A DNA stretch of 64,000 nucleotides from Brasenia schreberi (taxonomy: Eukaryota > Streptophyta > Magnoliopsida > Nymphaeales > Cabombaceae): the NCBI GenBank assembly GCA_036023115.1, contig JAYKKT010000041.1:7442001-7506000 (forward strand). The letters are read 5' to 3'. The notes under the pieces were generated by a model. The model ran no database searches, was not told the origin of the DNA, and worked only from the letters and a program-made list of their open reading frames with translations. A program made the translations under genes and the position numbers. Shown here in pieces: positions 1 to 12,059 of this stretch (positions are counted from its first letter, which is position 1; every line of letters begins with the position of its first letter).

Positions 1-679
1 ATCTTTAGTGGCTAAGGATGGGAGCAAATATTTAGTATAAGTAGTAATATATTAGACAAACACCACTCTAACTTGCAACCTAAGACCTTGAAACTTTAGG
101 CTTACCAAGATGATTAGACAAGAGTAAGACGTCGAGCACAAGAGCATGAAAAAGTACCAATTGATATATACACTAAAGATTATACTACCGAAGAAGGAAC
201 TAGTATGGTACTATTCACATTTATGCAATGCAAGCATGAAGCAACAATGATGATTAAGTTTAGAGCATATCACTTTAGGTAAGGGGTTTCTGCCAAAAGA
301 TAGATAACTGATTCCTCTCCACTCAAGAGGATACGTAGGAGACATAATTGAAAGGTAAGTGAATTATGGTCAAACTCATTATTTCTTTTATTTTTTTACA
401 TATATTGTATCATACATGCTTGTAATTTGTAATGTTAAAACTTAAGTTTAATATATTATTATGTTATATATAATGTAATAATTACATTACAAATATATTA
501 CATATATAGTTACATTATTACATACATTTTATAATGTAGTATAACATATTATCATGTATGTATGTAATACTTATAAGTTATAAGAACTCACATAATGTAA
601 CTATGCCTTTTTTAATGTAATATACTTACATAGTTATACAACTTATACAATTATACTATTATACTAGATAGGTATACAT
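1..679. other. unclassified AT-rich flank
   Basis: No gene is visible. Bases 420-660 are very AT-rich, with many short TATAATGTAATA-like words in both orientations. They look like degenerate low-complexity DNA at the 5' side of the LINE that follows. No promoter or RNA gene could be supported. Confidence 0.5.
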
Positions 680-2615
680 GTATTAGAAAAGTGGCGAAAG
701 ATGTGTTAGGTGTACCGGCACAAAAAGAAGCTTGGTAGTGGAGTGAAGTAGTGCAAAATAAAATCAAGGCAAAGAGGGCATGTTACAAATTATATTATGC
801 TAAGAAAACTAGTGAAACTTTAGATGCTTATAAAAAAACAAAAAAGGCAGCGAAAAGGGCTGTTAGTGAAACAAAAGTTAAAATTTGGAAGGATTTACAT
901 AAAAAACTTAACTCAAAAGAGGGTGAAAGAGATATTTTTAGGATAGCTAGGGCTAGAGATAAGAAAATTAAAGATTTTAATTATGTTAGATACATTAAAG
1001 ACGAGGATGAAAAAATCCTAGTGGCAAATGATGATATACGAAATAGATGAAAAAACTATTTTATAAGCTTTTTAATGAAAATAAAGATGTTAGTATTAGC
1101 TTAGGAGAGTTAGCCAAATCAGAAAAGTATATAAACCACGATTTCTACCAACATATTCAAAAGAATGAAGTCAAAGAAGCCCTTAAACATATGAAGGACA
1201 ATAAATCGGTAGAACCAGACAATATTCCTATAGAAGTTTGGAAAATATTAGGAGAAATAAGAATCACTTGACTCACAAGACTATTTAATGAAATATGGAG
1301 AAACCAAAAGATGCCCAAAGAATGGAGAGCGAGTACACTCATACCCATATATAAGAACAAGAGAGACATTTAGAATTGTGTGAATTATGGAGGTATCAAG
1401 TTAATGAACCATACTATGAAATTGTGGGAAAGAATTATCGAATGTAGGTTAAGACAAGTATCAAGTATAAGAAAGAACCAATTTGGATTCATGTCAAGCA
1501 GATCTACTGTTGTGCGATTCACCTTTTGATACTTCTTATGGAACATTTTAGAGCAAAAAAAAAAGACATTCACATGATATTTATTGATCTAGAAAAAACT
1601 TACAATAGGGTACCGAGAGAGGTTTTTTTGAGAACTTTGGAAAAAAGAGGTATCCCATTGACATACATTAACCTCATAAGAGACATATACAATGGTGCAA
1701 AAACATGTGTGAGAACTCATGAAGGAATGACAGACTTCTTTGAAGTTAATATCGGGTTACATCAAGTATCAACTTTAAGTCCATACTTATTTATAATAGT
1801 GATTGATGAGTTAACAAAACATATTCAAGATGAAGTACCTTGATGTGTGTTATTTGCAGATGACATTATGTTAGTAGAGGAGTCTAAGAAAAAAAGTTAA
1901 TAGAAAATTGGAACTATGGAGAGAAACACTAGAAAGCAATGGCCTCCGACTTAGTAGAACAAAGACAGAATATATGGAATGTAAGTTTGATCATTTGGTT
2001 ACTTCAGATGATATAGAAATTAAAATTGGCACACATTGCATCCCCGAAAAGGAAAGTTTTAAATACCTAGGTTCAATTTTTCAGAGTGATAGAAGAATTG
2101 ATGGAGATGTTACGCATAGAATTAATGTTAGTTGGTTAAATGGAGAGGAGCATCAAGTATTCTTTGTAATAAGAAGATACCATTAAAGTTAAAAGGTAAA
2201 TATTATACAATTAGACCTGTCATGTTTTATGGTTTTGAGTGTTAGGCAGTTAAGCATCAACATGTACAAATGATGTATGTGAAAGAAATAAAGATGTTGA
2301 GATAGATGAGTGGTCATAAAAGAAAAGGCCGTATAAAAAATGAGGTTATTAGAAACAAATTAGAAGTGGCACCAATAGAGGATAAAATGAGAGAATATCA
2401 TTTAAGATGGTTTGGATATATAGAAAGAAGATCAAAAGAAGAACTTATAAGAAGGTATGAAAAATTAAATTTAGAAAGTATTAAAAGAGGTGGAGGATGA
2501 CAACAAAAGTGTTGGAAAGAAACAATAAAGAATGATCTAGCTTATTGTGAGTTAACTGCTAACACGGCAGATGATAGGGCTATGTGGAAACAAAGAATTC
2601 ATGTAGCCGATCCCC
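680..2615 (+). mobile_element. RTE-type LINE remnant, 5'-truncated
   Basis: Decayed non-LTR retrotransposon whose reverse transcriptase region is spread over several frames: 751-1050, 1047-1271, 1526-1843, 1908-2186 and 2306-2500. Visible landmarks are a DLEKTYNRVPRE-like RT block near 1585-1625, a GLHQ-like block near 1755, the catalytic FADDI motif near 1852, and the C-terminal MSGHKRKGRI...LRWFGYIERRSKEEL block near 2310-2440. Stops and frameshifts separate every block, so it cannot be expressed. The endonuclease half is missing. It matches, block for block, the LINE copies at 12069 (+), 18594 and 26370 (-). Its 3' end decays after the CATGTAGCCGA word near 2605, and the TTG tail seen at 12436 is absent. 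Plant RTE clade assignment comes from the RT style and the TTG-tailed relatives. Confidence 0.9.
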
Positions 2616-2635
2616 CGGATTAAGAACTGTCCCCT

Positions 2636-2715
2636 GAACGGTTTGGTTACTGTTTTTGGTAAACTAGAACTAGTGTTCGGTCCCTCTGGTTCTGGTTTAC
2701 CTAGAACCGGACATA
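2636..2715. repeat. degenerate CCGGTT/GGTT-word repeat patch
   Basis: Short patch of GGTTTGGTTACTG, GGTTCTGGTTTACC and AACCGGAC words. Similar patches occur near 3665-3790, 3980-4080, 15735-15950, 39945-40060, 40290-40400 and inside intron 2 of the PCC13-62 gene (42150-42500). They are imperfect and not alignable as one clean unit. Confidence 0.5.
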
Positions 2716-2726
2716 TCTACCCACGA

Positions 2727-3330
2727 GGCATCAGCTGCAACATCATTTTCAAAAGTCTACTCCATCTGGTTGTCTAAATGGTCCTCAGGCACAACCAGCA
2801 CCCGACTGGCCGAGGCCATCTATGTACCCACATCTTGATAGCCACCAGCCAGCATTAGCACCAGAACCGATTCATATGATGGGTGGCCACCTGGCATCGC
2901 CAGCATCTGAATTGATTAGGCCGTTTCAAGCCCACCTAGTACGAGGTGCAACATCATTTTCAATGTTTATTCCGTTTATAGCTCAACCACCAGAACCATA
3001 TCCTCCCTATCCATTCCATGGAGCCCACTACACCATCAGCGCCTTCTCTGGACCATGAACTACCATCATCGTGGCTGGCGCCACCATAGTTGACGGTGCC
3101 TGTCTTGCACAGCTTCTACCAGCCTCTTATCTCGAAACTTATCAGCACTGGCACCATCACCACCATCAGTAGCACCACTATCACCACAGGGCTGCGTGAT
3201 CAGACAATTCGCCTTCAAATACGAGGATGCTGGTCATCCTTGGCGCAGAGGCTTGGCAATAGGCGGTTCAAGACAGGAACTTCTTGTGAAATTATGGACG
3301 TTCTTTGTACTTTAATTGCTTAATTCATCC
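2727..3330 (+). pseudogene. partial duplicate of SRC2-like C2/proline-rich gene
   Basis: This matches the 3' part of the C2-domain pseudogene at 7935-8924. The reading frame at 2822-3058 shares its MYPHLDSHQPALAPEPIHMM block, ELIRPFQAH block and AQPPEPYPPYPFHG block, but only one copy of the 32-residue proline-rich repeat is present against three in the other copy. Similarity continues beyond the stop into the 3' untranslated part (TGCACAGCTTCTACCAGCC at both loci), interrupted here by a CACCATCACC-type trinucleotide stretch near 3145-3190. The C2 domain is missing. The first 40 bases (2727-2765) match the repeat rather than the linker, so the fragment is also internally rearranged. It has no start codon context and is best read as a dead segmental copy. 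Because the 3'UTR-like sequence is shared, a DNA-level duplication is likelier than capture of only an exon. Confidence 0.75.
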
Positions 3331-5233
3331 TTTGATGCTTCGCAACCATCATATCGTTGAAGCTTGTAAATCTTCTATTCCATCTGATGCTGAGTTTCAC
3401 ACAAAAGTTCCTCGTGTTTTTTCTTTTCTTTTAGCATTGTTACCATAAGGCTTACCTAACTTAATTGCCGACTTCTATTCTTGAAATTGGTTACCCTTTC
3501 TCCAAATTAGAAAGCTTTGTTTTATTTTCCTTGTGACAAAGATTGTACAAATGAGGTATGAAGAAGCTTTTGCACTGTGGCAGAGATTGTCGAATGTGGA
3601 GGATGACCTGGAGAACATTTAGCTGAAAAAAGCCTGCCTGTTAGTTGGGTATAGGAATGGATATATTGAACGGCCCGTGATCTGACCCGACCAGAACGAA
3701 GCAGGTAATACTCGACCAACAATCACCCACTGTGGTAACTGACCCATGCTTGAACTGATTTGACTGGCTACGGGTCCGGTTTGTGGTAACACGTACCTAA
3801 ACCAATACCCAAGCCGTGTGTATAGATATATTAACTATAAATATACTAACGTATGAAAATTGAAAATTTTAACTACTTTACCTTAAAAAAATTTAAATGT
3901 TATATAGTTTAGGTTTCCAAATATTTTGGTTTTAATCTAAAATACTTGCAACTTTAAGAAACTACTATGAAGCAACGCATACCCCACCTGAAGGGTATGA
4001 GTATGGGCCCGGAGCACAATTTGGAGTTCGGGTACAGGTATCGACATAGGTGCAACCGTCCCCGACCTGACCAAACAGTGAGATGTTTTCAATGCAAGTT
4101 GGTTTAACCCCTGGAAAGGCTGACCGAACGACTGAATGGTCGTGACCATTCACAAAGACACACAGGCAGCATCTTGAATGGCTCAATAGTCTTCATCTTC
4201 ACGAAGTTGAAAGAGCCCTTGATAGGCTCTTCATAGCCAAAGCTGAAAGACCTTATCAAAGAGACCACCAGCATGTGTTGGTCACATTCACCCCAGAGCC
4301 ACTTGGGAATACCGTTTGATTGTACCTGTTCATGAAATATGAACTTCTGTTACACATTGTGATATGGCCTACATGAATGGCCATGATGTCAGCGACAATG
4401 TTCAAGATCGTTCACGACTTGCACAGAAAATACTGAGAAAAGGCCCAAGGTTGCAACTGTTAAATGAGAACCAACTAGCTATGCTTATAAATAACAAGTG
4501 TTGTTGTGATTGAGGTCAGAAAACAAATCGGTGTGATATTTTGTCATCTCCACCTGTGTTTGATGTTTTCACTGTCTTTTAAACCTCATACTACATCTTG
4601 AGGGCGCAAAAGAGTTGTCGTGTATTTACTTACCATTTTGATGTGTCAATATTGTTAAGGACATAACTTTTCTTGTGTAAGGAGAGTCAAATGCTCTTGA
4701 TTGTATGAACCCGGGAGCGAAAAAAGGTATGCAGGCACTCACTCCTTGAAGAAAATCGCATAGTAACCCTTTCATTGCAAGCACATTTATTAAAGAGTTT
4801 ATCCTATTAACTTGATGGTGTTTGGATGTTATCACAAGTACTAAAAAGCCGGCTTATTTAATTTTTATCAATGAGAGAAAATCTAGGAAGTATAATTGGC
4901 CAACGGGCTATACCACCAGCTAACTATTGAAGGGAGTCATGCTTTTGTTTTGGCAATCTGGAAACATGTTCTCGTGCTGGGGCTGCACCTTATTTATTGT
5001 GACTGTTGACTGGCGAGTTGGTTCATGTGGGAAACTTCATAGACATCTTGGTACTTTATTAGATGACCAAATAATTTGCCAACTTATTTTATTTGTGATC
5101 TTAAAGAAAACGGATATTTCCTCGAGGACAATCCAACTTGCGTGCCTTTTGTCTCAAAGTTCCTCAACGAACCACCAAATCTATATATATGGACATTGGT
5201 TTGCCCATAAGTGTAATAACCTTATGCTACTAA
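3331..5233. other. intergenic, no gene recognised
   Basis: Short open frames exist, but none resembles a family I know. Bases 3665-3790 and 3960-4090 contain degenerate GACCCGACC/GGGTCCGG words like those at 15.8 kb and 40 kb. The rest is AT-rich unique-looking sequence. Confidence 0.5.
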
Positions 5234-5372
5234 TTTTTTTTTTTTTGGTTACAATGGGGAGGCCGAAGCCTATTAACACAACACATGCTGTGGATTGAAC
5301 CTGCCACCTGCGAGAGTGCGCATCAGAGAGCCTTATTTGTGAGCTAAGGCTCTGGGTGCTTTCGCAACTCAA
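5234..5372 (-). mobile_element. tRNA-derived SINE-like element
   Basis: Read on the minus strand, this has a pol III-style A box (TAGCTCACAAATAAGG, plus coordinates 5331-5346) and a B box (GGTTCAATCC, 5292-5301). Their starts are 45 bases apart, as in tRNA-derived promoters. It ends in TGTAACC followed by a 13-A tail, seen as a T run at 5234-5246 on the plus strand. The copies at 63830 and, less clearly, 7542 have a similar ending (GTACCAAAAA and GTAACCAAGAAAA). Target-site duplications could not be confirmed. It carries no protein. A decayed tRNA gene is unlikely because there is no cloverleaf 3' half and the A tail is long. Confidence 0.65.
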
Positions 5373-7541
5373 GTTACCGCTACATATATTACACTCGACA
5401 TTTGGTACTAGCTGAATTTTCCTATGGATGGTAAAATTGATATCTGGAAATACCTTCTTACATTCTAAAGAGTTTTTTTTTTTATATACAAGATGGGATT
5501 AGGAAGTCTCCTACTTGTTACAAGAAACTAAGAAGAAGGGAGGTCCTTGACGGTTACTTCCAAGCCAAAAAATAACTATCTTTGAGAACTCCGTACATAT
5601 TTCATTCTGAACTTATCAAATAGTCACGATCAACCGGATGGCGTTTTGCCATGTCTTGTGCATTACTATATGACCAAACATGACATACTACTTATATCAT
5701 ACAACTTCATAAGAATAATTGAAGTTTATTGAAAGCACTAAACAGGTGCATTTTACCAAGTTAAACGCCCAATTAGATATACTTGAAATGCTCGACAACG
5801 TTCACCACTAATATAATTATGAAGAAAAGAAGAAAAAATTCAACCATAACATAACGTTGAGAAATTATACAAGAGGATATCTAAATGCACTTGGCTACAC
5901 ACATTGTTTACAGAATGCCCACCTTTGTCTATATTCAGAACAATCAAATATGACATTCAACTATAACTTATAATCAGCAAAATGCTTATATTTGGATATA
6001 TTACCATGGCATTTGACCATATCTTGTTTATTTTTATCTTGCTAATGTGGAGATATTTTCTAATAAACATTGAAATGCTTAAGAGAAAATATAATGAGCA
6101 TGACTGTTCAGGTTTGAAGAAGACCCGTTGAGATGCCCAGTTGATGCTCCCAAGGAGGTGCTTAAGTTGGCAAAATAACGGTTGATAAAGAGCATTTAAG
6201 TTGATTTTAAATGAGTAGTCAAGAGCAACAAAAAGCCTAAAGGATAATGCTCTAACATGCTTTGAAGAGAGTTATGCACTAACCTATTTATTGTAGAAGT
6301 ATTCAGTATTCTCGAGTGAATATTTTGGTTCGCAGTCATTCTGAAGCAAATGTCATTTCTCTATGTTCTGAAGCAAACTACGATTATTGTTTTCCTATAT
6401 ACAGAAGATGACGATTCTGTGCTCGATTCTAAAAACATCGCTTTCAAGCACCATATTTATATTTGCCGATACATTGCAGGAAAAGGCCGATATCATGGAT
6501 GCTCCAAGTTGACAATACTTATTAAGCAGATTCACCAATCTCTCCATAAGAAAACGTATATCTAGTAAAACTTGATTTGCATCAAAGCCCCCAAACACCA
6601 ACATTTCGTAGGCTTTCTCGAGCTTCTTTTGCTCTTTGGGAAGAATGGTATCTTTAAGAGATGATGTCCGGCTTCATCAACTTTCTAAGGTTTCAAAAGA
6701 ACCATTTTCTCTTTACTATCTTAAAGGTCATCCTGTGTTGACCACACCAAGATAACACAACTTCCTTTTCCTATAATAAAGAAGTTCTAAAGTTTTGGAT
6801 TTGATTCATTTCGATATTTGTGATTTTCATAAATGAAATATTTTTATTAACTTATGCTTTCTAAAGTTGAACGCTTTTAAATTCGAAGTAGAACTTAAAC
6901 GAAACTTTGATGAAATGCTTAAGATCGAACAATGGAGGAGAATGATCCAAATAAATTTGTATATACTAAGATTATATACCAAACAACGATTCTTTATTCA
7001 CCACAGCAGTAGAAATGGTAAATACAATATTATCTTATTGCTGAGTGAAGCTATTATAGCTGCCTACTATATTTTAAATAGAGCGCTTAATTTCAATTAT
7101 TTAAAAGTTTGAGATTGTAGGACTATAGCAAAAGCTCCCGTCTTCTGAATTCCCGAGATGTAAACGTTTGAAGCTCACTGTGTGATGTTGGATCCATGGA
7201 TTCTCGTTCTTCGTGGTGGCAGCTTAATATTGGACGTGTTACCATCAATTTAATAAAACTATTATTGTCTAAAGACTTTTACTAAAACATCAGAAAGTAA
7301 CCAATAAAACCATACGGGCAGAACCTGGTGATCAACCTGGATCAGTTGCCGGCTTTACCACCCTGCAATCTGTTTAAAAACTACGATTGTGCTTGGATCG
7401 CTGCTGAATCGCCCAACTCAACTCAGTCATCTCTCACAGTCAAGCCATCTGTAGATTGCAGAGACTTGCAGTATAACCAACAACTTTTCGAACGTTTATT
7501 ATGTTGTTCGATGATACTTGGAATATAGTTTTGCATAAAAG
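5373..7541. other. intergenic, no gene recognised
   Basis: AT-rich sequence with scattered stops. The minus-strand frame at 6395-6604, with upstream sequence to about 6690, reads as a fairly ordinary protein segment (KKLEKAYEMLVFGGFDANQ) and could be an exon fragment of a helical-repeat protein, but I cannot assign a family. Otherwise nothing is supported. Confidence 0.4.
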
Positions 7542-7640
7542 TAGCACCTAGAGCGGTACCCCACTCGCAGTTGGCCAGTTCGATTCGTGGAGGGTGCACC
7601 CATGTGTGCTTTCCTGTGTAACCAAGAAAATAATTGCATA
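7542..7640 (+). mobile_element. possible SINE fragment
   Basis: A B-box-like GTTCGATTC at 7578-7586 is preceded by TAGCACCTAGAGCGG (7542-7556) as a weak A box. It is followed by a tail TGTGTAACCAAGAAAATAA resembling the 3' end of the SINE at 5234-5372. The A-to-B distance (36) is short for a tRNA promoter, so this is weaker than the other two copies. Confidence 0.4.
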
Positions 7641-7934
7641 AAGTAACCTATGTTAGTTTTTAACGTCCAGCCAGAGGCTAGACCACTGACGAATATCATT
7701 GATGTGGACAAAAGGGTCCGCATAAGAAGGTTGCAGACCCAGACTGGACCCAAAACGTACACAAATAAGTGCAGCTGGCTGGTAGTGGTGTTTATCGCAG
7801 TCATGGTGGTAATAGATTCGATATTCTTATTGGATCATTCTCTAAATGTCAAAACTGGTCTATAGCAAAACCGATCGCTGATAGTTGAGATTTTCTGCTC
7901 CACAGCCCTCTCAATTTCTCTCATCTCTGGAACA

Positions 7935-8924
7935 ATGGAGACCGAGAAGCAGATCAAGGGCATAGAGGTTACTCTGGACTCTTAAAAGGATCTCAGGGGC
8001 TTCAATTTCCTCAAAAAGACAGTAGCCCATGCAGTGGTCTGGGTCGGAGACCGTAAGAAGAGCCAAAAGACCCCGCGTGACAGAGAGAACAACCGTAACC
8101 CTGAATGGAAGCATCGGATGTGGATAGACATGGACAGACAAGGCTGTGCTGTGCCCAGGCCAGGGGTGAACCTGGAGTTTGAGATCCATGTTGATGGCGT
8201 GCTGGGCGACAAGACAATTGGCAAGGTCCATATTCCGATTGCAGACCTGGTGGATGCTTACAGGGGCAGTGTTACGCCTGCCAGCTACCAGGTCAGAGGA
8301 TCCAACGGCGAACAGACCGGGTTGCTGAATTTCTGTTATAGAATTGAATACCATGAGGTGGCCGGCAGATCACACTCCCAGAGTCCACATCGTAGCCAAC
8401 CCGGTTGCCCATGTGGTCAAGAGGCACAACCATCACCCGATCGGCCGAGGCCATCGATATACCCACCTCTTGATAGCTACCAGCCACCATCAGCACCAGA
8501 ACTGATTCATATGATGAGTGGCCACCAGGCACCGCTAGAAGCAGAATTGATTCGGTCGTTTCAAGCCCACCAGACACCAGCTGCAAGATCATTTTCCGTT
8601 TCAACTTCATTTGACGCTCAACCACCAGAACCATATCCTCCCTATCCATTCCATGGAACCCACTACCAGGCACCAGCTGCAACATCATTTCCCGTTTCTA
8701 CTTCATTTGTCGCTCAACCACCAGAACCATATCCTCCCTATCCATTCCATGGAACCCACTACCAGGCACCAGCTGCAACATCATTTCCCGTTCCTACTTC
8801 ATTTGTCGCTCAACCACCAGAACCATATCCTCCCTATTCATTCCATGGAACCCACTACCAGCACCGGCAGCACCTTCTCTGGACCATGAACTACCCCCAT
8901 CACAGCTGGGGCCACCACAGTTGA
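7935..8924 (+). pseudogene. SRC2-like C2-domain, proline-rich protein, in-frame stop
   Basis: The ATG at 7935 (context ACAATGG) opens a C2 domain of the plant SRC2/BAP type: GIEVTLDS, stop, KDLRGFNF..., then VGDRKKSQKT, NPEWKH, FEIHVDGVLGDKTIGKVHIPIADLVD. SRC2 proteins bind membranes through the C2 domain and carry a proline/tyrosine-rich tail; roles in cold and calcium signalling are known for relatives. Here codon 17 is TAA (7983-7985), exactly where family members have the first lysine of the conserved KDL, so a single AAA-to-TAA change is the simplest explanation. Downstream the frame is open for about 310 codons to the TGA at 8922. The tail holds three 32-residue repeats (AQPPEPYPPYPFHGTHYQ). 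The frame is otherwise well preserved, so inactivation looks recent; a stop-readthrough or sequencing error cannot be excluded. A 3' fragment copy lies at 2727-3330. Confidence 0.8.
8588..8875 (+). repeat. 3 x 96-bp in-frame tandem repeat
   Basis: The word ACCACCAGAACCATATCC recurs at 8621, 8717 and 8813, an exact 96-bp period (32 residues). Copies two and three are almost identical. It encodes the proline/tyrosine-rich tail of the C2 pseudogene. The related fragment at 2.7-3.3 kb has a single unit. Confidence 0.9.
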
Positions 8925-9172
8925 CCGTGCCTGTCCTTGCACAGCTTCTACCAGCCTCTTATCTCATGATTAGACAGTTGGCCTTTAGATACCACGATGT
9001 TGGTTAAAGGGCACTTGTGAAATTGTAGATGTCGTTTGTACTTTGCATTTTAATCTTAATTTGTCCTCTTATGTGTTTGGAGAATTTCTATAATAGCAGA
9101 AAATCTCAGACTTATTGAAGTGTTTTAACTCTTGATTATAGACATATGAATTTAGGTGCACATATTACAAGA

Positions 9173-9210
<38 letters not shown>

Positions 9211-9302
9211 GAAAGTGGCTCACCTAAAATAGTGTGATGTGTGTTGAGAAAGGACTCTTCACCATTTATAAGTAGATGGAGTGCAAGCAACTTCATGAGT
9301 AT
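8925..9302. other. 3' flank of C2 pseudogene with (AT)n microsatellite
   Basis: 8918-9005 is the 3'UTR-like sequence shared with 3090-3245. A pure AT dinucleotide run occupies 9176-9208. No other feature is visible. Confidence 0.6.
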
Positions 9303-9965
9303 TATAAATACCCATAATTTTTTCAAAAGATTTGATCTTTTAAAATTTTTGTCTTTTCTTTCAAAAATTGTAGTTCTTAGTATTTTAAGGTTTTCAAATA
9401 AAGATACCTTAAACTAACTCATTTCCTTGTCAAAATTTTGTAAGAGCATCAAAACAAGGGTACTTTACACCCCTCTCAAAAAATCCAGTTTTGATAAAAA
9501 CCCAAAAAAATGATTGTTATATCAGAAGGCCAAATTGGCGAAAGTTTGTGGCTTCAAATGCTTGTCTGCAAAGAAATGATGGTTTTAAATAATTTTCTTC
9601 AAAGAAACAAATGAAAATGAAACATCGGGAACCAAACACACAAAATGTTTGCAAAATGATAATTTTACAAAATTACAAAACCTCTGAAATTCAAAAGCAA
9701 AATAAGTCCAAAACAAGACCTCAAAAACTCACCACATCAAAGATATTCCTACATTGGAACCCTATGCCCATCCAAGGGTTAAAGTGGTCTGACACCCTAT
9801 ACCAACGGATTAAAGTAGTTCGAGACCCTACACCCATCAAAGGTTAAAGCAGTCCAAACAATTAAAGACTAACTTACGAAGCAAAAGTAGGTGACCCATG
9901 CAAACAACACTGGGATGAGACTGAGTTATGCTCTAAAAAGAATATTTGAAGATTTCGCTAAAATT
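9303..9965 (+). mobile_element. fragment of the long LTR family (5' part)
   Basis: Matches the first ~660 bases of the LTRs starting at 27964 and 37386. Shared landmarks are TTTGATCTTTTAAAATTTTTG, the AAAACTCACC word, repeated AAGGGTTAAAGTGGT words, and CTCACGGAGCGAAAGTAGG. It stops abruptly inside the LTR, at AAGATTTCGCTAAAAT (about 9965), where copia RNase H sequence begins. It is therefore a truncated copy fused to, or cut by, the copia element next door. Confidence 0.85.
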
Positions 9966-10651
9966 GAATATCCTATCACTTTTAGTTCATCTGCTTGAAA
10001 ACATTGCTTCAAGTATTTTGTTCCTTTAAAATATCTTAGAATCCGTTTCACAATTATCCAATGCTACCAACAAGAATATCTACTCATAACACCAACAACA
10101 AAGTTGATATCAGGTCTTCTATAGAGCATCACATACATCAAGCTAACGACACCTTATGCACAAGGAACATTAGACTTCTTATCTCCCTCACATGTACAAT
10201 GAGCCTTACTCAATTTGACCCTTTAGCGACGGTTGTAGTTATAGGCTTGCACTCACTCATTTTTGATATCTTAAGGATATAATTAATATATCTCTCTTAA
10301 CTCAAACATAGAAGATTAAATTCTCTATCACAAGAAATTTTTATACCTAGAATATAGGATGCCTCTCCCATATACTTCATTTTGAACTTTGAGTTCAACC
10401 ATACCTTGGCTTTGACAATCATTTCATTGTCATTTCCAATCAGCAATATGTCATCTACATATAGTGCTAAAATAACAAAGTGGCTCCCAGTGTTTCAAAC
10501 AAATGCACAATGCTCAAGTTCATTAACCACAAATCCAAATTCAATAATGACATTTTAAAAAGTCAAATACTATTCACAAGGTGATTGTTAAGGCCATATA
10601 GAGTTTTTTCAATGTATATACTTTATCTTCCTAGCCTTTAACAACATACGT

Positions 10652-10834
10652 TTATGGTTGTTGTATATAAATGATTTCATCTAAAACTTTATTTAGAAAG
10701 GTAGTCTTTACATTTAACTGATATAAGTCTAAATCATAATATGTTAAAATAGCCAGAATAATTCTAATAAATACAAATTTCACAACTAAAGAATATGTCT
10801 CAACATAATCAATCTCCTTATTTTGCGAGCTCAC
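10652..10834 (-). pseudogene. copia RT, N-terminal block
   Basis: Open minus-strand stretch reading EIDYVETYSLVVKF...IRIILAILTYYDLDLYQLNVKTTFLNKVLDEIIYIQQP. This is the characteristic start of copia reverse transcriptase (YEETFSPVVK...QMDVKTAFLNGELDEEIYMEQP in family members). It is part of copia-1; the next RT block with YVDDILLIGND lies near 10435-10465 after frame breaks. Confidence 0.9.
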
Positions 10835-12059
10835 CTTAAATTTGTCGATTGTTCCATCAAATATGTATTTCTTTTTTAGAACTCATTTACAACCTATGGC
10901 TTTCCTTTATTTTTGAAAAATCAGCGAGTTCCCAAACTTCGTTTTTCTCAATGAATTCAATATTTTCATCCATAGATTTTTCCAAGTATGTTGATTCAAA
11001 TGAGTTGATAGCTTGATGATATATCATATTATCAATCAACTCATCTAAATTTGCCAAATTACACACTTTCCTTACAAGGTAAGTGTGATAATCCTTTAAG
11101 TAGAACGGTGTGCCCTAAGTCTTTTATGTCCACTTAAATTTTCAATACTCTGAAGAAGATCATTTGGATTGGGATTCATGCGTTCAAATTACAATGGATC
11201 TAGATCCACTAGATCATCAATGCATTCATCATATTTTCAAGAATATCATTCGTAGTTTCCTATAAACATTCAACATCCCTACTTTCTATTAAACCATAAT
11301 CCTTATGATAATATTGACATCCCTTAAAACCTTTGGGATATGAAATAAAAATACATCTTAAGGGCCTATTATATAGCTTATCCCTATACTGATAAAGGAT
11401 CTTCACATATGCGATAGATCCCCATCTACTGAGATAACCTAAGCCTGGTTTTCTACCAAACTACATCTCATATTGCATAGAGAATACAACTTTATAAGTA
11501 CTCTATTTAATATATACGGTTGTAATTACTGCTTCTCCCCGAAATACTTTAGAAAGAGAAATATCAATTAACATGGACCTAGTCATATCCAATAAGGTCC
11601 TCTTATATCTCTCTGCTATACCATTTTGTTGAGGTGTTTTATAATCCCACTGGTATTTTGTTTTATAATCCCAAAGTTTTTATAGTATTCGAAAAATTTT
11701 GTAGTCATATTCACCACCTCGGTCTAACCTTAAGAATTTGATTGTATACCCTAATTGATTTTCAACTTCTTACTTATATTATTTGAATACCTTAAGTGTC
11801 TCAGATTTATATGCTAAGAGATATATATGTATATCTTGGATAATCATTGATAAAGGTTATAAAATATACTTTTCACGATGAAATCTCATCCAAAATGGTC
11901 CAAATAAATCGGTGTGAATAATTTCTAATAGGGTTGTTGCCCTAATTATTTTTTTATAAATTATTTTTTAGTCATTTTCTCTTGTATACAAGTCTCATAC
12001 TTATTAAAAGTCTTTCATGAAAGCGAGACAATAAGTTAAAGTTGGTTCATTTTCTCAAC

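Noticed and set aside
6395..6690. Possible helical-repeat (PPR-like) exon on the minus strand
   Set aside because: Text looks protein-like but lacks a clear repeat signature, start, or splice sites.
8034..8924. Treating the C2 frame from 8034 as an intact gene
   Set aside because: The frame begins in the middle of the C2 domain without an ATG in good context; the natural start is 7935 and is cut by a stop.
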